Source: Bidens hawaiensis
Lineage: Eukaryota > Streptophyta > Magnoliopsida > Asterales > Asteraceae
NCBI GenBank assembly: GCA_021521415.1
Contig: JAIQDT010005458.1
Span: 124,001-188,000, forward strand
DNA length: 64,000 bases
Direction of reading: 5' to 3'
In this document: positions 45,965-58,939 of the stretch, one piece after another
Layout of the letters: every line of letters begins with the position of its first letter
Numbering within the stretch: position 1 is the first letter of the stretch
Notes under the pieces: model-generated
Told to the model about the DNA's origin: nothing
The model's database searches: none
What the model saw: the letters and a program-made list of their open reading frames with translations, nothing else
Program-made: the position numbers and the translations under genes

Positions 45965-47434
45965 CCATCATATAGAGAAAAACACCACCATTCCCTCACC
46001 ACCACCAAACTGTCGGCCAACACCATCTCTTCCATCATCATCACATTTTATCTCATCACACTTAGACAAGGATTTTAATAAAGAGCAAGGATCTAGTGTT
46101 TAATAGGAGCAAAGGTAGGAGCTTAAGCACCCACTTAGAAGCATCATCATCTTCTTCATCTCAAAACCCGAAACCCAAAACCCAAGGTAACCATTTTATG
46201 AGTTTTTCCATTATAGATGTTTAAATATTGTTCTTGCAATCTTAAAATCATTCACACAAAACAAATAAATATTAAGAGAATGGAACTTGGGTGAATTGTG
46301 AATGTGTGTGTGGGTGGGTGGGGTGTGCTGTACACCCACCTACATACACACACACATGTGTATTAGCTTTTGTAACCTAATGATTCTTTGATGTATTTGA
46401 TTCTTGATGATAAGCAAGCATCATAGTTGATTTCTTGAATTATTGAAAGATGTTTATTGTTCTTGTACTTGTAAGAAAATGAAGTGGGTGTAATTGGTAA
46501 GAGAGAAAGAAACAAGTGGGACTTGTTTTGGTTGTTTTGTTATGAAATGAATTATGCTTGATTCATGTTATTTGATTTTGATGCTAAGGTTCATGATGAT
46601 TATTTACACATGATTTGGTTATTAGTGATAAATAATGATATTTTTAAAATACGATAAGAAAGTAGGATATTATGCTAGAATATTAAAGTTGATGGTTAAA
46701 ATTTGTTAGTTTGTGAAATTGTTGATAATATTAAGTTATAATAAAAGAAATGCATTGGTCATGGAGCATTGAATTTAGGAATTAGTTAACTAGTTAAAAG
46801 ATTATACATTGAAAAGTACAAGTTATATTGCATAAGGTACGTGCTAGTTCATATTTAGCAAATTTACTAATGGTTATTTTAAATAGATGATGATAAGAAG
46901 CTGATTCTAAACGTTTATAAATGATACATTATGAGTTCTAAAGGACTAGTTTAGTTATATTCACTACATATGATTAACAAGACTTAAGTGTGTTAAGAGA
47001 TGCTTACTTGAATTGCTTAAAATTTGCATTTTTGTGGCATACATTCAGATCTGGAAAATCTATTGTTTCATAGGTTTAAAGTAATCATATTTGATGCATG
47101 ATGGGCGCATCATGTTTTGTTTGGTTTAGCTTGTGAGTCGGTTGCTTAAACGGTCAAAAAAGTTCGACTATTAAAGCGAACCGACATGAGTTTTCGGAAC
47201 TGTTTTAAAACAGCCCCTAAAGTCATAAAATTCTTATATTTAACATAAGTTAAATTATAAGAAAATGGTCAAGATAGAAAAGCTTGAACCTACACGATTC
47301 GTGTCGTGAAAATCGACACGAAAACGTTAAAATTGACATTTTTAAAAAACGGTAACTAAAATAAAAACCGTATCATTTTTATTGAAAAACTAATAAAACT
47401 TGATCAAAATCATATAAAAAGTGTTTTTAATAAT
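45965..47434 (+). repeat. LTR-like sequence, right part
   Basis: Non-coding continuation of 38816-39558 after the copia insertion. Notable content: CACCA-rich leader (45985-46050), a GT/AC-rich inverted repeat at 46302-46358, and AT-rich sequence to about 47434, where GC-rich sequence of the neighbouring Athila-type element begins. Confidence 0.4.
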
Positions 47435-47942
47435 TTAAAACTCCAAGTTTTCATTAAAAAGTGGTGAAAAAGTGAGATTTTGGTGTAAAAAATCAAAAAA
47501 AAATCTGATATGTATGTTGAAGCTGCGCCGCGCGACTCCTTTGTCCTCTGTCGTCGAGCTACGCGGCGTGCGCAGCCCGCCCATTTCGTCTCCGCGTCGC
47601 GTGGAGTGGATTAAAGAACCCCCGCGCACGCGACCGGGGTTTTTGACATGAAGTTTTTTTTTGGTTTTTCTCCCATTTTTTGCCTTAGAAAAATTTCTAG
47701 AAAAATTACCAAGTTTTTTGTTTTTTTATTTTATGTCATTTTTAACGTGCAAAACTTACCTGGCATCTCTTGAATTCTCGTCAAATCTTCTCGTCACGTT
47801 GGTGATGATTCCTTGAAACGACTCGACGACGCAACCAAACTACAAAAACTAGTGTTAGCGACTCAAAGGCGATAAAAATAAAATAAAGGAAATTATATAA
47901 ACTCTACACTTGAGTATTCACTCAATAACCCCTTTCGATGAT

Positions 47943-50900
47943 TTAGTTCGATGGATCGAGGGGAGTTTCATCCACCTCGATTGAATCATCCGGCTCTCCA
48001 AGATAATGCTTTAAACGATGGCCATTCACTTTCCACGAAGTTTCATTGTCCGGATTCTCTAACTCCGCCGCTCCATACGGGAACACTTCTTTCACCAAAT
48101 ACGGTCCCGTCCACTTGGATCTCAATTTACTTGCAAATAACTTCAAACGATAGTTAAATAATAATACTTTATCACCTTTCTTGAAGTCTTTACCTCCCTT
48201 TAAACGTCGATCGTGCAACACTTTCGTCTTTTTCTTGATATCCAACGATCGAGAATATGTCGCATCACGAAGTTCCTCCAACTCATGAATTTGAAAATAT
48301 CTCTTCCTTGCGGCCTCGGTAAGATCAACATTCACCGTCTTCAATGCCCAAAACTCCCGGTGCTTTAACTCAACGAGAAGATGACATACTTTACCGTAAA
48401 CAAGCATAAACGGTGTCTTGTACGCGGTTCTGAATGCCCAGAGCGCGTCATCCAATTTCTCCGACCAATCTTTCCGACTTATTCCCACCGTTTTCTCCAA
48501 AATTCTCTTCACCCCTTTATTAGCATTTTTGACTTGACCATTTGTTTGAGGATGGTAAGCAGTAGAGGTGCGATGAGTCACTCCATAGCGAGCTAATGCC
48601 TTCTCCATGACGGAATTACAAAAATGAGTACCTCGATCACTAATAATCGCACGTGGAGTCCCGAAACGAGTTAACAACTTCTTTAGAAACTTCACAACAA
48701 CTCTAGCATCATTCGTGGCCAATGCTTGGGCTTCAACCCACTTGGAAACATAATCTATCGCCACTAAAATATACTTGTGACCACCGGAAACGAGAAAAGG
48801 TCCCATAAAATCGATGCCCCAAACATCAAAAGTTTCAAGAGGTTGTATGGGGTTTTGAGGCATCTCATTTTTTGATGAAATATTACCGGTGCGTTGACAA
48901 GCATCACACTTCTTAACAAATTCCTCCACATCTTTTACAACTGACGGCCAATAAAAACCACTATCTGTGACACTCGTCAATTTCAGGTTAACTCCGTTAA
49001 TTCGAACTTCGTCAATTCAAACTTAAGATCACTTGATCTATAACGCACATCTCATTACATTTAAACTAGGGTTTTAAATGACGCTTGACAATCACTACAC
49101 ATGTAGTCTTTCGGGATTGCACCGAAACGCAAACGAGTTGACTCAAACCATTGGTGAACAAACGACAAACATCAAAACAATAATTATTTGATAATTATGT
49201 GTTAGGTTTATGTATTATTTGATATTTATATGTAGAACATTAACTCAAGATGCAAAAGTTATTTTATGTTAGAAAAGTAATAACTAAAAGAGGAGGGACT
49301 ATTATGTAACATATTATTATTAAATAATAACAAAAACCCTAACCTCCCTTCCCCCTCCCAAAACCCGATCGCCCCCCTTCTCTCTCCCTTGGCTGCCGTC
49401 ACACTACACACACACACATACAAGGATTTTCAAGTTTGGTTGAAGAATTAAGGTGCTAGGAAGGTATTAACAACTCCCCTATGCGTTCTATATGTTTAAT
49501 TTTGATATTGAATGGGTTAATCCAAAACCCTAAGTCACGAAATTGATGATTAAGATGAGTTAGGGTTTGATTATATGCTTGATGATGATTGCTAATGAAA
49601 TTGATAACTAGTTGTGTTATTGTTGTTTGATAATCACTTGTTCTTTGATTTAAACTTTCAAGATAAACCCTAACTATGTGTGTAATGTGATATTTATATG
49701 AATTATTGGTAAATATTGTGACTAGAGTGTTATATGCATGGATTATGGTTCATAGATTGTTGTTATGTTGAGTTTTGATGTAAACTGGTACTGGACAGAT
49801 TGTTAAGTTTATGTTTAGACGACTGTAACTGAATGTTAATGTGGTAATTGGTCGAAATTCTTAACACTACAGTGTACTAGGTTGAGTCTAGTTTCTATAA
49901 AGTCTAAGTTTTTAATTTTTGGACGTGTAAAAGTTAACTTTTATTATTTTACAAAACTGAAGTACAAGTCTGAATTGTGAGGTCTGCTGTTAGGCTGTTT
50001 TGTAATTATCATATCTCATAAACTACAAGACCAAATGGGTTGGTTCCACTTCTGGAAGCTAAAATGTTGAGTTAAGAACCTAACCCAATTGGTCTTGCAT
50101 TAATTAGAATTACCATTTAACGGGAATAACAAATATTATTCTGTTGCGCATGATTTTGACTGCTGTGAGTTTACTGTAATGTTTTGGTTATTGTGAGAAA
50201 TCTATGTGGAACAAAAATACAATAAAAGTAGTTCTGGAAACCTAACTCATGTGAGCTTTTGTGACGATTTTTGGTAAATTAATTGATATGTTAGGATCTA
50301 TTGAATTGAGTAATCTTTCCAAGTAGAATTCTGTCTTGATAAAACTAGCTGCTGAACTATGTGAAAATACATGAAACGTGTTTGTTGATCGATAATTGCT
50401 ATGTTTTGACTAAATTGCCCTTGTGGGGAATAATTTACTAGTAATGTAAAATGTTAGTATTTGATGCTTAAGTAGTTGTATACATATGTAACGTGTCACC
50501 AATTTGTTTGTCGAGTCACACATAATTCACAAACGAAACACGAAACGTATCTCATGCATAGGTATTATGTGCCGAGTCTAGAGACTCAATAATAGTTCCA
50601 ACACTTAGAAAATCTCATTTTTGTTTTAGAGCGCTAGTGAGGATTTTCTGTGACGCGCATCTCTCGGTTGACTTGTTTTTGAATTCTTTGCAAACAGTGA
50701 GTTTCACGTTCCCTTTTACTCTTTTAAACGCTTTTTACTTGGGGGAGATAACATACTCCAAAACGCTTTAGATGTTGTTATTAATTATATATCACTTGTA
50801 AAGCTAAGTGGCAAGCGAACCAACTAAAGTCCTTCATAACATCGAACCGTTTAATATTTGGATAATAGCGAGTCACTGTTGAGTAGTACTACTGGGTTTG

Positions 50901-53900
50901 ACAAACCCCACCCAACTCTAAACTCGACTGGAGGTCGAGTGGGTGTAATTTTGGCTAACACATTTTCCATGGTCGTGGTAGACATGGTGGCAAGGCAATT
51001 GATAAACAGTCAGCTTCGGTGTCGAACACTTAGTAATACTTGTTTTATATGCTAGCTACCTATCGATATATAATTGATTTAACACTATCTGGTAACGCAA
51101 ACGCAAACGCAAAACGCAAAACGCAAACACTTAAACGCAAACATTTTCTTTATTTATATACATGAACTCACCAACCCTGTGTTGACACTTTTAGTATGTT
51201 ATTCTCAGGTAGCCGAGGCGGGCGCGCGGTATAGGAACATGCATTTCATTGAACTCTATCGTTTTTGTAAACTTGTTTTTAAACTGTTATTAATTGGGTT
51301 TTAAGTCGTCCTGCGTGACACAACTCTTGGTTTACGAATTTACGCTTCCGCACTTATTTAAACTTAAATGTTTTCGTGGTTTGAAAACTTTATTTATGGT
51401 GTTTGATTATAACTAATGATTCCGATCCTGTTAGTTCACACCCTCTGACGGTAAAACTCCGTTAGTGGATTTTGAGGGTGTGACACTATCAAATACCTTC
51501 TGGGCCATGGCATGCGCTCCATGATGACCTCCCATTAAACCTTCGTGAAAATGTCTCAAAATATCCAACCCTTCTTCTTTTGTCACACATCTTCTAAGAA
51601 TCCGGTCACCACCAATCTTGAAAAGAAAAATGATCATCCCAAACATACCGAGTAACATCCCGAAAAACTTTTTTTTGTTGCGTAGTCATCCCTTTCAACA
51701 CAGGGCCGGTAGATAAATAATTAGAAAAATCGATAAACCATGGCAAACCTTGCTTTTTGGCCGCAACAAAATCAATTGACTCATGCGGGAATCTATCACC
51801 AATCTCTTCCTCACGAATCTCTTCTCTCTTCGGATCTTCTAAACGGGAAATATGATCCGCCGCAACATTCTCTGCCCCCCTTCTTGTCTTTAATTTCTAT
51901 GTCAAACTCGGAAAGTAAAAGAATCCACAGTATGAGACGAGGTTTCGCGTCTTTCTTGTGAAAGAGAAAACGCAAAGTTGCATGATCGGTAAAAACGGTG
52001 GTCTTTGAAAGCACAAGATAAGACCGGAACTTGTAAAATGCAAACACAACGACTAAAAGTTCCTTTTCGGTGGTGGTGTAGTTCTCTTGGGCATCATTTA
52101 ACGTCTTGCTTGCATAATAAATGGGGTGAAAATGTTTCTCACGCCTTTGCCCCAAAACCGCCCAAACTGCGTAGTCACTCGCATCGCACATGAGCTCAAA
52201 GGTAAATTCCAATCCGGTGACATGAGAATAGGGGCACTCACGAGTTTCTCTTTTAAAATCTTGAACGCCTTCAAACACTCATCATCGAACTCAAAGGCGA
52301 CATCTTTCTCTAGTAATCGGGTCATCGGGCGACTAATTTTTGAAAAATCTTTGATAAACCGCCACTAGAAACCCGCATGACCAAGAAAACTTCTTATAGG
52401 GTTAACATTTGTCGGTGGAGGAAGCCTACTAATTGTGTCAATCTTCACCCGATCCACCTCTATACCATCTCTTGAAATTCTATGACCCAATACTATCCCT
52501 TCCGTCACCATAAAGTGACACTTTCCCCCATTCAACATCAACTTCTTCTCGATGCACCTATTCAACATCCTCTCAAGATTACCCAAACAATGATTGAATG
52601 AATTATCGTGCACCGAAAAATCGTCCATAAAAACCTTCATGGACGTCTCTATCATATCCTGAAATATCACCACCATACAATGCTGAAAGGTAGCAAGAGC
52701 ATTACACAACCCAAACGGCATGCGGCGATACGCATATGTACCATACGGACATGTAAAAGTCATTTTCTCTTGGTCTTCCGGTGCGATTGGAATCTGAAAA
52801 TAACCTGAAAAACCATCAAGAACACAATAAAATTGCTGACCTGCGAGACGCTCCAACATTTGATCAATAAACGGAAACGGGAAATGGTCCTTCCGAGTGG
52901 CATCATTCAACCTCCGATAGTCAATACACACACGCCAACCGGTAACCGTACGCGAAGGGATAAGTTCATTCTTTTCGTTCATAACAACTTCATCCCCCCT
53001 TTCTTTGGAACAACTTGGGTCAGACTTACCCATGGAGAATCCGAAATCGGGTAAATCATCCCAGCATCCATCAACATAAGAACTTCTTTCTTGACAACCT
53101 CTTGCACATTCGAGTTAAGACACCTTTAGGGTTGAACCACCGGTTTATACTCATCTTCCATCAAAATCTGGTGGGTACAATAAGCTGGGCTAATACCTTG
53201 AATATCCGAAAGTCTCCATGCAATTGCCCCTTTATGCAACTTCAACACTTCAATCAACTTTGACTTTTCTTCCTCCGTCAACTTAGAAAAAATAATGACG
53301 GGCAAATTTGAGCCCTCTTCAATGTAAGCATACTCCAAATTTGACGTAAGAACCTTCAATTCCAACGGGCCGGGTTTTTCTACCTCTTTTTCACAAATTA
53401 CCTCACTAACCTCCATAATCTCCGCCAAGCAAGAAATGCCATCTACCACTTCTTCCTCACTATCCTCCATAATATCCGTCAACTCTTTCTCCACATCCAT
53501 CCCAACTAAATCGACTCCACAAATATAATCAAGGCACGTATCCAAACCCGGAATAATAGAATTAAGAAAATACACCAAATGGCATGGACCAATAAAATCA
53601 TCATTATCACCCGGGTGCTTCATCGACTTAGTAACATCGTAAGTAACATTTTCATCACCAACCCGAAGTGTGATCCTCCCATCATACACATCAATAAGAG
53701 CCTTCGCCGTTCTCAAAAACGGACGACCAAGAATAATGAGAACCCTCTCGTCGACCTCCATGTCAAGTACCATAAAATCGAACGGGAACACAAAATTATC
53801 CACTTTCACTAGCAAATTCTCAATGATACCTCGCGGATACTTATCGAACGGTCCTCTAAAGACAACGACATACGAGTCGGTGTAAGCTCGCCCAACTCCA

Positions 53901-55734
53901 ACTTCTTATACAATGAATATGGCATAAGATTAATACTCGCACCCAAATCCGCCAACGCTTGACTCATCATATCACTTCCGAACATACACGGGATCGTAAT
54001 CACACCCTGATCCGACAACTTTTCCGGGACCCGATTCAACACTACCGCCGAACAATCACCGCTAAGTGGAATAGACGAAACCTCTCGCAACAAATCTTTC
54101 CTCTTGAGCAAATCTTTCAAGAACTTCGCATACTTTGGTACGTGTTGGAGAGCCTCAATAAATGGAAGATTAATTTTCAACTGTTGGAACATATCCAGAA
54201 AATGCCCGTATTCCCTCGTGTACTTTTGATGCATAAGACGAGCGGGATACGGAACATGGGCAAGATCAATATCGGGTGGTGGCCGGAATTCGACCGGCTT
54301 TTTCTCAACTTGGTAGTCAATAATTGGTGTTTTACCTTGTGACTTACCCGGGGCCTCTATCTCAATCTCCTCATCTACCACTTCCTCTTCTTCAACTCCA
54401 ACCCTTTCTTTAACAACCTCGGGACCAAAAACCCTTCCGCTACGAGTAGTAATTGCTTTCAATTGAGCGGCCGAATTCGGCTGAGTAGTACCAGAAAACT
54501 GTCCTTGAGGTCTTTCATCGTGACGGCGATCAATATCGCCCATGGACCTTTGGACGTAAAGCAACGAAGATTGTTGATTCTTAAAGAGTAAATCGTGTTC
54601 GACAAACTTTTTCTGTGTAACTTGATCTCTCTCCAAGATTTTCTTCATCATATCCTCTAATCGTCCCATTCCACCATTTGAATCCTGCACATTATTTTGA
54701 ACATTAGTACCATTGGTGTTATTATTATTGAAATACTAACCTTGTCCTTATTATAAGAATTTTGGAAGCCAGGTGGTGCGCCCGCCGAGCGCCAGCTTGA
54801 GTTATTCTGATTTGGATTCTTGTAGGTGTTCCAGTTCTGATTGTTGTTGTTGTAATTATTGGGAAACCTATTCTGACCAGCAACAAAATCGACGTCTTGA
54901 TTCATCAACGGGCACTCCAAAGTACCATGTCCACCCCTACAAAACTCACACTTGTCCACCTTCGTCTTAAGTTCCTTCACCTCTCTAGTTAGTAATTCCA
55001 AAGCAGCAGCCACACTAGATCCAAATTAACTTGGTGTACACCTCGAGAAGATGAGGATGTACTGCTGACGGGAGTGGAATTCCCGCGATGTGGCCCTTTG
55101 GCGTAATTAGATTGAGCAAAGCTTTCAAACATCTCATTGCATCCGGTGACATTCTTTCTTGCCATTAGATTTCCTCCCGCAGCCGTGTCGAAGCGAACTT
55201 GGGTTTCGTAATTCAACCCATTGTAAAATTTTTCCACGAGAGCCCATGGTGTGAGACCATTCTGTGAGCAACGAGCTAGCATGTTCGGGAAACGCTCCCA
55301 AGCATGACAATATTGTTCATCCGGCTCCATGTGAAACGAGTGAATCTGATCACGAAGAATAGCCGCTCTAGCAGGTAGGAAGTATTTCTTGATTAAAGCT
55401 GAGCGCAGTGCTTCCCAAGTAGTGAACGTGCCAGGTGGTTGAGTGTCAAGCCAAAGAGCCGTTTTTCCTACAAGTGAAAAAGGAAAAAGACGTAAGAAAA
55501 TAGCATCTTCAGTAACACCTTGTAAATTAAAAGTTTTCAAAACGCGTAGAGCCAGTTAATGTGAGCTGGTGCATCCTCGTCATCACGCCCATGAAACTGA
55601 TTAGTTAATGTTGTTCATGACGTATGACGGAATCTGCCACGTTTGTAATTGTTGATCTCAGGGATGACGATTCATGATTGGTTTCCGGTTAAGCCGTCGA
55701 AGGCTTGAGCAGCAATTGGTCTATTGTCGGCCAT
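47943..55734 (-). pseudogene. Athila-type gag-pol, frameshifted and interrupted
   Basis: Gag starts MADNRPIAAQAFDGLTGNQS (55734), meets stops near 55670 and 55615 and shifts frame near 55545. It continues through TALWLDTQPPGTFTTWEALR and a single knuckle CEFCRGGHGTLEC. Protease: ADLGASINLMP (about 53960) and LIILGRPFLRTAKALID. Reverse transcriptase: VCIDYRRLNDATRKDHFPFP and KVFMDDFSVH, active site MDD intact. RNase [17 protein letters not shown] and [13 protein letters not shown]. Integrase zinc domain (HHGAHAMAQKVFDS) is cut by the solo LTR at 51485/48966; the core resumes [20 protein letters not shown] with GIDFMGP and ISDRGTHF. The third catalytic residue is changed: [10 protein letters not shown] has Lys where relatives have Glu. 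There are several frameshifts (near 54690, 53815, 53100, 52370 and 51830). Non-functional. Confidence 0.85.
48966..51485 (+). mobile_element. Solo LTR (2.5 kb) inserted in Athila integrase
   Basis: Begins TGTGACACTCG, ends GGGTGTGACA, and is flanked by CTATC on both sides (48961-48965 and 51486-51490). No coding region, primer-binding site or second LTR was found inside, so it is a solo LTR. The reading frame of the host integrase resumes cleanly on either side. A leader-like CCCTCCC/CTCTCTCCC segment with (AC)n lies at 49340-49425, a run of ACGCAAACGCAAA at 51095-51145, and a possible donor at AGG|TATTAAC near 49463. Confidence 0.8.
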
Positions 55735-56061
55735 TTGGACGTCTGGTTGACTTCTCGGACTTTCTGGTGTTTGGTGATGACTTTGGTGTCGAGTCAACTT
55801 CTGACGGTTGTTTCTCTACTGACGAACTAGCCTCGGTCTTCAACGGAGAAAATTCAAGACTAGCCAGTGGTGGTCCTTGCAAATGAAGATGTGACATATA
55901 ACTGAAAACGCAAAAGACCAAGTAAGTATACTAAGAATTAAAAACTAAAACAAAAATAAACTAAAATTTAATTAGACTTCTACGACTCAAACGAAAATAA
56001 AACAAATATCACGTATGTAGCAAGTAAGTCTAATCGAAGCTAATAACGCAATCGCCAAGAG
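55735..56061 (-). other. Athila leader between primer-binding site and gag
   Basis: Largely non-coding. A minus-strand frame here (SPLKTEASSSVEKQPSEVD) runs into the gag start in a shifted frame and may be a degraded gag N-terminus. Confidence 0.4.
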
Positions 56062-56079
56062 TCCCCAGCAACGGCGTCA
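56062..56079 (-). other. Primer-binding site of the Athila-type element
   Basis: Minus strand TGACGCCGTTGCTGGGGA, a two-mismatch version of the site complementary to the tRNA-Asp 3' end used by Athila/Tat elements. It lies 6 bases from the LTR edge. Confidence 0.7.
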
Positions 56080-56085
56080 AAAAGT

Positions 56086-57234
56086 TGATGTGCTAAAAGT
56101 AGTCAAATAATTATTAACTAAAATTACGCTAAACTAGACACTAAGTAATACTCTAGACTCTTAAACTTAACTTAAACTACTAACCGGCAAGTGTACTGGT
56201 CGACTCTAGTACAGCTAAGTAAGTCCAAATATCAAACCCACGAGACTCTTTAAATTAAGAAACTAGAAAATTAGACTCGACTAAAAGACATGACTATTTA
56301 ATAATATTGTTTGAGGGGATTTTTAAACTAGTTAATAACTAAACCCTAATTAATAATTAACTATTTAAATAAAACCTAAGCAATGATTAACTAATGACTA
56401 CTTAATAAACCTTAATTATTAAAATAATACTTAATTAATTAAAACAAACCCTAATTGAATTATTCTATTATTAATATTAAAACCCTTTTTTAATGACCAA
56501 CTAAGTAACGCCCGGTACTCCGTACGCGGCCCCCATTGGCTAAAGGTAGCCCGAGCCGGACACTAGTCCGGACGGACGGAGCCCCTACCGGTCCACCTAT
56601 TGAGGGATTCACCGGATAAAACCCAACCCCCACGCCTGCCAAATGAAACGACAGCGAGGAGCCAGTAAAACCAGGTGAGATCAGGACTTGAACCCTGGCA
56701 AGCCAGTGTCATCCCTCATATCTCCCATATAAATTGGTGATAGTGAGGTTTGAACCCCCTACCTCTCACTAGTAAAGTGAATGTTTTACCATTGAGTCCC
56801 ATCCAATTTATTTAAAATAAAAACCCTAATTAAATAAAATATTAAGAAACTATTAAAAACTCTTAGATTAATTCAGATGATGAAAATAACTACCTAGGCT
56901 AGAATCTCCTAAGTTACAGCACTCAATTAACTGGTAAACTTAAGTTATGGAACCGGGATCATAAAATAAACCCTCGACAGAAAACCCGAATATGACCCTT
57001 GAACTTCAATAAGACACTTATGGATTTCTTACAAGTTTTAAGGCACACCAATTTTATGAATTAAACTTCCTTACGGTTATTTAATAATTTATGTCTAAGT
57101 ATCTTTATGACAAAATCCTACCTTACATCGCGGAAATCAAAGATAGCTAAGTAGACTTAATTGACTTAATAGACTAAGTTGACGATCAAACCTAGACGGA
57201 TTCCTTACGAAGAACTAAATCTAGCAATCCTGAC
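56086..57234 (-). repeat. 5' LTR of the Athila-type element (partial)
   Basis: On the minus strand it ends CACATCA just before the primer-binding site. It is AT-rich with many TTAATTAA-type words and holds a SINE-like insertion. Its right end is cut by the gag-only gypsy element starting at 57235. Confidence 0.55.
56505..56810 (-). mobile_element. tRNA-derived SINE-like repeat
   Basis: On the minus strand a tRNA-like head (GGGACTCAATGGTAAAAC as A-box region, GGGGTTCAAACCTCAC as B-box) is followed by a second B-box-like GGGTTCAAGTCCTG and a GC-rich body with a CCGTCCGGACTAGTGTCCGG palindrome. It is much richer in GC than the surrounding LTR. No clear flanking duplication was found; it may be a composite of two SINE units. 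Confidence 0.5.
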
Positions 57235-57957
57235 TGTAACAACTCGGTCTTTTTCATTTTAAATAACCCGACCCATTGGTGTTTGGAAAATTGTATGAAT
57301 TTAATTATCACGTTTATCGAGTAATTATCATATTTTTATTTGTTTATTATATTTAACATACATAATCAATATAACATTCCGTTTTTTATTTTCGGTTAAT
57401 AAACGAAAGTATGAGTTATTATGAGTCGGCCTAGTGTTGGGCTAGATGGAACTGGATTATGGACTTGGGTTATGAAGGAAAGAGGAAAAGATCATGGGCT
57501 TAAGCCCATGATCCATAATTATATAAACCATTAATACCCAATTAATTTCATTTCACACATATTCCATACACCTCCCAAAAACCACACTTAAGCTCTCTCT
57601 CTCTCTCTAGCCTCTTTCTCTAGCCGAAACATAGAAGAATAACCGATTCCGACGTAAGGTAATGATAGTATGATACTGTATGAGCTTAAACCGTTAGATA
57701 TAGTCACGAAACAACAAGCCGACACCATTAAACCGTTTAAGTCACGAGATCCGGGTGGATTCGGGTATAAACCGAACCTAAGATGAGCTTAGGGGTCACC
57801 CTAGCTTAGATATGGATCAAACGGAACGAAACACGGTGAAAAACGAGTCAAAACTTGTTTTTCGGCAAACCCGCGGTTTTCTGGTGGTGGCGCCGAAAAA
57901 GATACGAGGTTAAGGGAATGTTAGAGAATGTTCTGACATTCTCTGACCTAACCCTAG

Positions 57958-58265
57958 TTCGTTAACGGAGGATTAACGAACTAGAGGCAATTCGTCAGCT
58001 GATTCGCTAAGGAAAGATTAACGAACTAGCTTTAGTTCGTATCCGATTCGTTAAGGGAAAAGGGTAACGAATTACCCTTGATTCGTTATAGCCAGTTCGT
58101 TAGAAGAGATAACGAATTAGATGGACTAATTCGTTATATGGACTGGTTCGCTATGGAACTGATTCGTTAAGAAGTCCAGTTCGTTAAAGGGTTCAATTCG
58201 TTATATGAACCAATTCGCTAAGATAAGCCAATTCGTTATGAACCAGTAACGAACTAGAAGTTTAA
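57958..58265. repeat. Array of TTCGTTA / TAACGAA motifs in the LTR
   Basis: Close to twenty copies of TTCGTTA or TTCGCTA and the complements TAACGAA/TTAACGAA occur in about 300 bases in both orientations, spaced irregularly (often 12-25 bases). Confidence 0.7.
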
Positions 58266-58375
58266 CGGAATGACAAGAACAGTCCCTGGACTTAGAAAAA
58301 GAATGATTTAATTACAAAGAAGCCCTTGAACTTTTAAGTTAGCCAATTAATTAAAAAGAATGACAAGAACAGCTT

Positions 58376-58467
58376 AACCCCAGCCAGGGGCTCTGCCCCT
58401 TGGACCCCGCTAGGGGCTGCCGCCCCTAGAACCCCGCTGCCAGAGGCGCTGCCCCCGGACCCCGTTC
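58376..58467 (+). repeat. GC-rich triple repeat with inverted arms
   Basis: Three degenerate units of about 30 bases: AGGGGCTCTGCCCCTTGGAC, then AGGGGCTGCCGCCCCTAGAA, then AGAGGCGCTGCCCCCGGACC, each followed by CCCG. Each unit can fold as a short GC hairpin. It stands out in an AT-rich LTR. Confidence 0.65.
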
Positions 58468-58939
58468 GTTGAGGGTAATAATTAAACTAGAAAGACGATA
58501 TATGTAGTGATAGTTTATTGATACATATAATTATTATACAGTTAGTCGTGCACAGCTCAAGAAGGGAATAACAATTTAACGGTGAACGTAACCGAGAGTT
58601 TCTAGTCCCATTCCTTGTTATGTTTTCGGGGCTGTGTGCATACTCGATGTGATTAGTTAATACACTTATCCTAAGTGATAAGTGTATGCCAGATATGTTT
58701 TATGTGAAAAGGTATGATTGATTGCTTGACGGTGCGTGAACGATCTTCGGATGTTGCATGCACCGTCAGGTGGTAGTTAATGATATGATTGATATGTATG
58801 ATGTATGAATGAGGTATGTATGAATATATAAGATGTATGAATAATGTATGTATGATACGTTGATGGTACATGAACGCTCTTCGGAGATTGCACGTATTTT
58901 CAAGGGAAGTAAGTAAGGACAGGTATGGAAGAAAGGGTG

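Larger units (their letters stand above)
47435..57234 (-). mobile_element. Athila-type Ty3/gypsy retrotransposon, disrupted
   Basis: Reads right to left. The 5' LTR is at 56086-57234. The primer-binding site (minus-strand TGACGCCGTTGCTGGGGA, 56079-56062) is close to the tRNA-Asp-type site usual in Athila/Tat elements. Gag-pol follows (55734-47943), then a GC-rich tail at 47510-47640 typical of the post-pol region. The protease motif ADLGASINLMPYSLYKKL and the integrase tail [14 protein letters not shown] support Athila/Tat. No left LTR was found, so the 3' end is truncated. A solo LTR splits integrase, and a SINE-like repeat lies in the 5' LTR. Confidence 0.8.

Noticed and set aside
54989..55540. 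A separate plant gene on the minus strand
   Set aside because: TALWLDTQPPGTFTTWEALR and following text are the gag core of the Athila-type element.
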